From: Microcaldota archaeon
GTDB taxonomy: Archaea; Micrarchaeota; Micrarchaeia; Norongarragalinales; Norongarragalinaceae
Assembly (NCBI GenBank): GCA_016214445.1
Contig: JACROM010000120.1
Span: 1 to 16,573 of the forward strand
Length of the DNA stretch: 16,573 bases
Direction of reading: 5' to 3'
Below, piece by piece: positions 11,758 through 16,573 of this stretch (position 1 is its first letter; every line of letters begins with the position of its first letter). The notes beneath the pieces were generated by a model. The model made no database searches. It worked only from the letters and a program-made list of their open reading frames with translations, and was not told where the DNA came from. The position numbers were made by a program, and so were the translations under genes.

Positions 11758-12507
11758 ATGCAATTACGCTTCAAACAAGCCAAGTCGCTCAAGTCGTGCA
11801 TAGACGCTATTGTTAATCTAGTAGATGAGGGAACCTTTGAAGCGTCCTCTTCCGGGCTCCACCTCCGCACCATGGACCCGTCGCAGATAGCAATGATAGA
11901 CTTCAACATGCCTTCCAGCGCGATGGAGTCAATCGACGCGCCTGACAAGACGCGAATCTGCCTCAACCTTGTTGACTTCTCCAAGATACTTTCAAGGACA
12001 AGGGCGGATGAGTCGCTTGATATGCAGCTCGACGAGAAAGGGGCAAGGCTCCACCTAAGTTTCGAAGGTTTCAACAAGAGACTGTTCAAGATGCCCCTGC
12101 TCGAAAGCTCTGCAGGAATGCCCAAGGAGCCGAACGTGCCCTTCGACGCTACGCTGAAGGTGAAGGGCGGCGCCTTCAAGGACATGCTCAGGGACGCGGC
12201 AATGCTTTCCTCGCACGTGATATTGAGCATAGACGACTCAGGGTTCCACGTGGAGGCAAAAGGAGACGCAGGCGACGTGCACAGCGAAAGCAACAAGGAC
12301 GCAGACTTCGTAGTCTCGCTGCAAGCGAAAGGCAAGAAGAGCCGCGCGATGTTCCCGTGCGAGTACATGGAGGACATGATTAAGGCGTGCCCGGACGACG
12401 CGGTAATGGAAATCAACCTCAAGAGCGACGCGCCAATCAAGCTAAGCTACGAAATCGACTCCGCTAAATTCACTTATTATCTCGCGCCAAGGGTCGAGAA
12501 CGAATAA
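11758..12507 (+). CDS. pcn: DNA polymerase sliding clamp (PCNA)
   Basis: This 249-aa protein has the standard length and layout of archaeal PCNA: an N-terminal strand-helix MQLRFKQAKSLKSCIDAIVN, LVDEGTFEASSSGLHLRTMD with the conserved MDPSQIAMIDF, a two-domain repeat, and a C-terminal FTYYLAPRVENE. PCNA forms a trimeric ring on DNA that tethers polymerases, FEN1, ligase and RFC-loaded factors. The longer frame from 11629 includes a duplicated promoter copy and a palindrome and is not family-like, so 11758 is used, supported by TATA box spacing. It is followed 30 bp later by an FkbM methyltransferase with its own TATA box. Confidence 0.95.
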   Translation: MQLRFKQAKSLKSCIDAIVNLVDEGTFEASSSGLHLRTMDPSQIAMIDFNMPSSAMESIDAPDKTRICLNLVDFSKILSRTRADESLDMQLDEKGARLHLSFEGFNKRLFKMPLLESSAGMPKEPNVPFDATLKVKGGAFKDMLRDAAMLSSHVILSIDDSGFHVEAKGDAGDVHSESNKDADFVVSLQAKGKKSRAMFPCEYMEDMIKACPDDAVMEINLKSDAPIKLSYEIDSAKFTYYLAPRVENE

Positions 12508-12516
12508 CTAAAAAGG
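12508..12516 (+). promoter_or_regulatory. TATA box of the FkbM methyltransferase gene
   Basis: CTAAAAAGG directly after the PCNA stop, centred 26 nt before ATG 12538. Confidence 0.5.
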
Positions 12517-12537
12517 ACGCCCAACTAAAGACAACGC

Positions 12538-13353
12538 ATGGTTCTAATGAGGAAACTGAAGATGGCAGGGCGCGTCATACGCTTTGCATTAACCTCAGTA
12601 ACACCCATTCACAAAAGCATACCTTTCCTAGTAGAATCGTTTTGCAACAGAATACGCAACGGAAGCTGGAGATGCTCCCCAACAGACGTGGAACTAAAAG
12701 AAGGGAACAAAACAGAAATGCTCAAGATTAATTCACTAGGCGCAATGTGCGACGCAATGACTGAGGTCAAGGAAGGCGCATACACGCCCGAAGCAAGACT
12801 GCCTTCAAGCCCGATAATATTCGACTGCGGCGCGAACATCGGCTTTACGATAAGACAATTCAAAAAAGATTACCCTGACTCGACAATACACGCGTTTGAA
12901 GCCGCCAAAGAAAACATTGAATTGCTAGAGTATAACACACGACAACTAAAAAATGTCAGAATAAACCACGCGGCAGTCTCGGACTTTCAAGGAAAAACAA
13001 CAATAAACATCCACAAAGAACCAAACAGCAGCAGCATCAAGAACATACCGGGCGCAATAAGAACAGAAAGAACCAGCGTTCTGACTTTGAAAGGATACAT
13101 GGAAGAAAATAAAATACCGAGAATAGACTTGTTGAAGCTCGACATAGAGGGAAGCGAACTAGACGCACTAAACGGTTTGAAAGAAAAAATCGGCACGGTG
13201 GGAGTAATAGTAGGAGAAGCGCACCACGACTTGGTTGATTTAGAAGAATTCAAGAGGTTTCTGGAAGAAAGAGGCTTCCGGCTCGAAAAATGGCAAAAGC
13301 AAAAAAAGGGAATCCACTATCTCTTTGAAGCAGTAAACAAATCAGTCCATTAA
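12538..13353 (+). CDS. FkbM-family SAM-dependent methyltransferase
   Basis: The 271-aa protein contains the FkbM signature: SAM motif I IIFDCGANIGFTIRQF (about 93-108), the acidic strand HAFEA (118-122), and the diagnostic LLKLDIEGSELDAL (198-211). The C-terminal part GVIVGEAHHDL and a helix FKRFLEERGFRLEKW complete the fold. Family members O-methylate sugars, polyketides and other small molecules; the substrate here is unknown. Glycan modification is a plausible guess, not shown by neighbours. Codons are markedly A/T-rich (many AAA, ACA, ATA, AGA) compared with PCNA and the lipoprotein either side, suggesting recent acquisition. Confidence 0.88.
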   Translation: MVLMRKLKMAGRVIRFALTSVTPIHKSIPFLVESFCNRIRNGSWRCSPTDVELKEGNKTEMLKINSLGAMCDAMTEVKEGAYTPEARLPSSPIIFDCGANIGFTIRQFKKDYPDSTIHAFEAAKENIELLEYNTRQLKNVRINHAAVSDFQGKTTINIHKEPNSSSIKNIPGAIRTERTSVLTLKGYMEENKIPRIDLLKLDIEGSELDALNGLKEKIGTVGVIVGEAHHDLVDLEEFKRFLEERGFRLEKWQKQKKGIHYLFEAVNKSVH

Positions 13354-13410
13354 AAGTGAAAAACAATGAACAATCGGACAGTCTGGATTCTCTCCCTGCC
13401 AACCGACCCT

Positions 13411-13418
13411 TTTTATAC
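13411..13418 (+). promoter_or_regulatory. TATA box of the lipoprotein gene
   Basis: TTTTATAC. The predicted start near 13438-13440 gives a short leader carrying the GGTGATT Shine-Dalgarno, unlike most genes in this window. Confidence 0.6.
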
Positions 13419-13440
13419 CATTTGAAAGAATAACAAAAAA

Positions 13441-13447
13441 GGTGATT
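13441..13447 (+). promoter_or_regulatory. Shine-Dalgarno that decides the lipoprotein start
   Basis: GGTGATT, complementary to the archaeal 16S 3' end, six bases before ATG 13454. It excludes the in-frame GTG at 13442 as the start. Confidence 0.65.
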
Positions 13448-13453
13448 CAGCGA

Positions 13454-14008
13454 ATGAAGAAGATTTTACTCGTATTACTCGGTTTGTCTGTTCTGTTGTT
13501 CGGCTGCCTTGGAACCGGAACAACTTCCAACGCGTCCATCGCGCCAACCCCTGCTGCCAACGACGCTACCATCGCGCCTACACCCGCTCCTACGACGCAG
13601 CCTGCAGTACAGCAACGGCAGATACCGCAGATAGCGCTGTGCGTCATCCGCCAGCCGGGCGTGGACGAGTACATTGCTTTTGACGTCGCCAAAAACCGCT
13701 ACGTCTATGAAGGCCGCGTCAACAACACGCTCGTAGCTGAAATGGTTTACTCCGGAAACCAGCTCTACTTCCGTCTAATTCCAGCTTTCGGCGGCTGCAA
13801 CTGGGCCCAGTTCAAAGAACAGGCCGACTTCAACAGCGTTCAAAGCCTGGGCGGCATAGCAACCCTGCCATACGGCGAGCTCGCAAACAGGGTTCCGGTT
13901 GACGCCTGCATAAGCGCGCCCCTTATTGAAAAGGTCTTCAACACGCCCACAGACAACGTCTGCCACATCAAGACAGTCCTGCCGAAGGGATTGGCCGGAA
14001 AGAAGTAA
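13454..14008 (+). CDS. Secreted lipoprotein with Thr/Pro linker, unknown function
   Basis: The 184-aa precursor starts MKKILLVLLGLSVLLFGCLG: a lysine-led hydrophobic signal with a lipobox ending at Cys18 (LFGC). After it lies a low-complexity Ala/Thr/Pro linker in which IAPTPA occurs twice (about 27-50), then a globular domain of about 125 residues with four cysteines (IALCVI, GGCNWA, DACISA, DNVCHI) that could form two disulfides outside the cell. I do not recognise the domain. Archaeal lipoproteins are anchored through the Cys. The signal peptidase of the 9031-11581 cluster is type I and would not be the enzyme for it. Confidence 0.8.
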   Translation: MKKILLVLLGLSVLLFGCLGTGTTSNASIAPTPAANDATIAPTPAPTTQPAVQQRQIPQIALCVIRQPGVDEYIAFDVAKNRYVYEGRVNNTLVAEMVYSGNQLYFRLIPAFGGCNWAQFKEQADFNSVQSLGGIATLPYGELANRVPVDACISAPLIEKVFNTPTDNVCHIKTVLPKGLAGKK

Positions 14009-14100
14009 ACGGTCGCCTGGGTGGAAGCGGAAGCCGACCCACGCAGTCAGCGAATTGATACCCGCCTGCACCAAAAAAAGCCCGAAAAACTCACAGAGGT

Positions 14101-14148
14101 AGTGCACAACTGCACCAAAAACGGCCTTTTTTAGCGCAGAACTGCACC
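14101..14148. repeat. 48-bp direct repeat left of the ATPase gene
   Basis: It starts AGTGCACAACTGCACCAAAA and matches 15381-15428 without gaps at about 38 of 48 positions. Together they bracket exactly one gene (14180-15346). Confidence 0.75.
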
Positions 14149-14169
14149 ATATAAATAGGAGTTGCGCCA
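14108..14169 (+). promoter_or_regulatory. Operator-like repeats around the ATPase promoter
   Basis: AACTGCACCA occurs at 14108-14117 and again at 14140-14149 against the TATA box, and the variant AGTTGCGCCA follows at 14160-14169 across the expected transcription start. The first is also part of an inverted repeat GTGCA-CAAC-TGCAC. Such spaced sites next to TATA box and start site suggest a repressor. Confidence 0.45.
14149..14157 (+). promoter_or_regulatory. TATA box of the DUF4143-type ATPase gene
   Basis: ATATAAATA is centred 27 nt before ATG 14180, the best TATA match in the window. Confidence 0.7.
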
Positions 14170-14179
14170 TTATTCCTGA

Positions 14180-15346
14180 ATGGACGAAAACACGATTGAA
14201 CGAAGTCTGGCAGTCGGGGCGAACATCGTAGAAAACAACGCCCGCAAATTCCCGCACAAGCGCTACCTCTACGGGGCGGTGGAAGACGCGGCGGGAAACT
14301 GCAATCACATTACGGTGATAGCCGGCCTGCGCGGCACCGGCAAAACCGTGCTTCTTTCCCAGCTGGCTGCCGGGAGACCACACGCCTACATGCAGCTGGA
14401 TTACGCGCCGCTGAAGAGCCAAAACCTTTACGACGTGCTCCAGTACCTGTACAAGGTAAAGGGGCTCCGGCTCATAATGCTCGACGAGTTCCAGGACTCG
14501 ATGGACTTTTCGTCGCTCAAGGCTTTTTTCGAGGAAGTGAAGGGCGAAGTTTCGCTCGTTATAAGCGGCTCCTCGGCAGTTGCGCTGGAACAACCAGAAC
14601 TGGCCCGCAGAACCAAGCGGCTGGCGCTAAAACCGCTCAGTTTCCGCGAGTACCTGTACTTCAAGAAGGGCATTGAGCTGAAGGCGATGACTTTCGAGGA
14701 ACTGCTGAAAACGCCCAACGCCGGAATGCATGCCTACTCGCCGCTCATGAAGGAATACATGGCGGAGGCTCTTCCCTACATGCTCGCAGGCGAAGCGGAC
14801 ATAATGGAGCTGGTTGAAAAGATAATACGCCACGACTTGGTTGTTTTCAGGAAACTCGACAGCGGGAACGTCGCGGAGATAGAGAAGCTGCTCATGGCAT
14901 TTGCGGTCTGGCGCGGCAAGGTATCGTTCAACGCGCTTTCCCAGCACTCGGGCCTTGAGAAAACGCAGCTGATGCGCTACGTGAGCCTGCTGAAGGACGC
15001 GTTGCTGCTGAACGAAGTGCTGCCGCAAGGCAGCGCGAACCGGGTGCTTTCAAAGGAACGCAAAATCTACCTCTCGCCGCCTTTCAGGCAAGGCCTCTGC
15101 CGCGAACTTAAAACCGAATCGGACGCGGGAATGCTGCGCGAGGAATTCTTCATACACCACGCCCTTGATTTGGGGCCGCGATATCTCCCGGAAAGCGGCG
15201 CACCGGACTTCTCAATAAAGGGCAGAACTTTCGAGATAGGCGGACAGTCCAAGAACAGGAAACAACGACCGGATTATCTGGTGGTGGACGGCAGGGTGCC
15301 TGGAAAAGGCGAACTGCCCCTTGCAGCGTTCGGCCTTCTGTATTAA
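14180..15346 (+). CDS. AAA_14/DUF4143-type ATPase
   Basis: The 388-aa protein has Walker A AGLRGTGKT (48-56), Walker B LIMLDEFQD (98-106), a sensor-like strand SLVISGSSA, and the PLSFREYL box common to AAA_14 ATPases. The C-terminal third resembles DUF4143, with a possible PD-(D/E)xK-like core: PDFSIKGRTFEIGGQSK holds Asp, Glu and Lys in the right order. These proteins are widespread in archaea, vary strongly in copy number, and are associated with mobile elements and defence, but their activity is mostly undetermined. A helix-turn-helix-like region lies near 245-275. The gene is bracketed by 48-bp direct repeats and has operator-like sites over its promoter, so autoregulation and cassette-like mobility are possible. 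Confidence 0.85.
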   Translation: MDENTIERSLAVGANIVENNARKFPHKRYLYGAVEDAAGNCNHITVIAGLRGTGKTVLLSQLAAGRPHAYMQLDYAPLKSQNLYDVLQYLYKVKGLRLIMLDEFQDSMDFSSLKAFFEEVKGEVSLVISGSSAVALEQPELARRTKRLALKPLSFREYLYFKKGIELKAMTFEELLKTPNAGMHAYSPLMKEYMAEALPYMLAGEADIMELVEKIIRHDLVVFRKLDSGNVAEIEKLLMAFAVWRGKVSFNALSQHSGLEKTQLMRYVSLLKDALLLNEVLPQGSANRVLSKERKIYLSPPFRQGLCRELKTESDAGMLREEFFIHHALDLGPRYLPESGAPDFSIKGRTFEIGGQSKNRKQRPDYLVVDGRVPGKGELPLAAFGLLY

Positions 15347-15380
15347 GGCCAAAAAGCGCGGCCTGACGCCGCCAACCCCT

Positions 15381-15428
15381 AGTGCACAACTGCGCCAAAA
15401 ATAGCTCTTTTCAGGGCAAAAGTGCTCC
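15381..15428. repeat. 48-bp direct repeat right of the ATPase gene
   Basis: Partner of 14101-14148. It starts AGTGCACAACTGCGCCAAAA. No gene start follows at the expected promoter distance, so this copy has no obvious operator role. Confidence 0.75.
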
Positions 15429-15606
15429 GACGGAAAGAAAGGGAAAAAGGAAGAAAAAAGGAAAGCTCGGCCCACAGAGCGGGAAAGCGCGTTCAGCCGA
15501 CCCGGCCTTGGCCGAAAACCGACCGCCACTTCTCCCTGAACTGTTCTTTCTGCTCGCCCTCAAACTGTCGCTCATCAATCGCGGCAGCGGCCCAGCCGGC
15601 GAAACC

Positions 15607-15614
15607 TTTAAATA
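15607..15614 (+). promoter_or_regulatory. TATA box of the second ATPase gene
   Basis: TTTAAATA, giving a predicted start about 12 nt before ATG 15648. It overlaps the left arm of the palindrome at 15611-15631. Confidence 0.55.
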
Positions 15615-15631
15615 TTCAATTGCTGAATATT
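15611..15631. promoter_or_regulatory. Perfect palindrome on the TATA box, likely operator
   Basis: AATATTCA, spacer ATTGC, TGAATATT: two 8-bp arms. It covers the TATA box end and the region just before the start site, where an archaeal repressor would block TBP or polymerase. Confidence 0.6.
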
Positions 15632-15647
15632 CAACAGGCGAATAATT

Positions 15648-16573
15648 ATGAACTTTATTAATCGGGAAAACGAGCTTCGGCAACTCGAAGAATACCACGA
15701 ACTATCGAAAAAAAGGCTCGCCACAATAGCCATCTCCGGTCTGCGGAGAGTAGGCAAAACGACCCTCATCAACGAATTCATGAAAAACAAGAAAGCCGTC
15801 TACTTCTTCGTCTACGAATCAAAAACCTCAACGGAACTGCTGGCGGAATTCACGCAGGAACTCAAAAACGCGAAAATCGTCACGGAACTGGAAACGCTTC
15901 CCTCATGGCACGACTTCTTCAGGGTTCTCTTCGAAAGGTGCAAAAACCGCGCGATAGTGTTCGACGAATTCCAGAACTTTTATGCGGTGGACAAGACCGC
16001 CTACTCGATAATGCAGAAAAACATCGACGAACACAAGGAAACGCCAATGAACCTGATTGTCTTGGGCTCGCTGATCGGCCTGTTCAAGAAAGTCTTCGAA
16101 GACAAAAAACAGCCCCTATACGGCAGAATCAACGCCAAAATAAACCTAAAACCATTCACCCTCAAAAACAGCGCCAAAGCCATGCAACACCTAGGCTGCG
16201 CAGACCCCGAAAAAATGCTGAAAACCTACGCATTATTCGGCGGCTACCCGAAATACTACGCCGCCATAGAACAATTCGAACTAGCCAACAAAAACATTCT
16301 CCAAACCATCGAGTACCTGTTCATCCAGGAAAACGCGCCACTGGAAAATGAGGTCTTGGACATACTGAAACAGGAATTCGGAAAAAGAAGCCCACTGTAC
16401 TACTCCATACTGCACGCCATCGCGACAGGCAAAACCAAACTCAACGAAATCGCGGCCCACTGCGGCAGTAAAGAGAGTTCCATAACCCGCCACCTGCTGG
16501 AACTCGAAGAAAAATTCGAGCTCATAACATCCCTTAAGCCGCTGGGAAACAAGAAGAACACGCGGTACTCGAT
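15648..16573 (+). CDS. Archaeal ATPase (Arch_ATPase/DUF234 type), partial at right edge
   Basis: The open frame from ATG 15648 runs to the window end (308 residues visible). It starts MNFINRENELRQLEEYHELS, followed by Walker A SGLRRVGKTT (30-39), Walker B AIVFDEFQNF (102-111), a glycine-rich FGGYPKYY box and a winged-helix stretch (TKLNEIAAHCGSKESSITRH) before the start of the usual C-terminal nuclease-like DUF234 region. This is a family expanded in archaea, distinct from the AAA_14/DUF4143 type next door. Function is mostly unknown; links to mobile elements and defence are reported for relatives. Codons are AT-rich. The promoter carries a perfect palindrome, so the gene is probably repressed, possibly by its own product. 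Confidence 0.85.
   Translation, partial: MNFINRENELRQLEEYHELSKKRLATIAISGLRRVGKTTLINEFMKNKKAVYFFVYESKTSTELLAEFTQELKNAKIVTELETLPSWHDFFRVLFERCKNRAIVFDEFQNFYAVDKTAYSIMQKNIDEHKETPMNLIVLGSLIGLFKKVFEDKKQPLYGRINAKINLKPFTLKNSAKAMQHLGCADPEKMLKTYALFGGYPKYYAAIEQFELANKNILQTIEYLFIQENAPLENEVLDILKQEFGKRSPLYYSILHAIATGKTKLNEIAAHCGSKESSITRHLLELEEKFELITSLKPLGNKKNTRYS

Larger units (their letters stand above)
15347..15647. other. Intergenic region between the two ATPase genes
   Basis: Its 301 bp hold the right copy of the direct repeat (15381-15428), a purine-rich stretch (15430-15465), and the promoter/palindrome of the second ATPase (15607-15631). I see no gene in it. Confidence 0.5.

Noticed and set aside
13521..13620. 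Short repeats in the lipoprotein gene as a CRISPR-like array
   Set aside because: They are codon-level repeats of IAPTPA in a Thr/Pro linker, with no constant spacing. No CRISPR array is present in the window.

Overview
The window is archaeal chromosomal DNA. It carries a eukaryote-like sliding clamp (PCNA), the exosome subunit Csl4 next to RNA polymerase subunit L, a KaiC-type ATPase, an S26B-type signal peptidase and an elongator tRNA-Met with introns flanked by bulge-helix-bulge motifs. At least ten start codons lie 25-28 nt downstream of the centre of a TATA-like box, as expected for leaderless archaeal mRNAs. A minority of genes have a GGTGRT-type Shine-Dalgarno instead. Small proteins, tight packing and a multi-intron tRNA would fit a DPANN-type or other deep-branching archaeon, but the lineage cannot be fixed from this sequence alone.

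Layout. 1-217: N-terminus of a minus-strand transposase (ISAzo13-like) that runs off the left edge. 218-2386: KaiC-family ATPase (+), a convergent four-TM membrane protein with a Lys/Glu tail (-) and a two-TM mini-membrane protein (-) whose 3' end is partly duplicated. 2589-2768: tRNA-Met(CAU) with two introns, followed by about 430 bp of hairpin-rich non-coding DNA that seems to contain a decayed copy of the tRNA leader and tRNA 5' end. 3233-3927: a 48-aa protein translationally coupled to a Gdt1/TMEM165 cation transporter. 3924-6558: a minus-strand sugar-activation operon (sugar-1-phosphate nucleotidyltransferase, a 55-aa linker ORF made of a duplicated gene start, and phosphomannomutase/phosphoglucomutase). 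6619-7804: stomatin/SPFH protein and a small ORF carrying a transposon-like end. 7917-8948: SAM methyltransferase, a 123-bp MITE-like element and a zinc-ribbon protein, all minus strand. 9031-11581: plus-strand cluster of a small helical protein, Csl4, RpoL, signal peptidase and a coiled-coil protein. 11758-14008: PCNA, an AT-rich FkbM methyltransferase that may be acquired, and a lipoprotein. 14101-16573: two different AAA-type ATPases of defence/mobile-element-associated families. The first is bracketed by a 48-bp direct repeat that also forms operator-like sites; the second has a perfect palindrome on its TATA box and runs off the right edge.

How it fits together. The core part couples RNA synthesis and decay (RpoL, Csl4), replication (PCNA) and protein export (signal peptidase, lipoprotein). 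The PMM/nucleotidyltransferase pair makes activated sugars for glycans. The most unusual theme is short, imperfect tandem duplication at gene boundaries: the PMM 5' end, the PCNA promoter/5' end, the 3' end of the mini-membrane protein gene, the tRNA 5' end and the ATPase flanks. In the PMM case the duplication appears to have preserved ATGA translational coupling by creating a small relay ORF.
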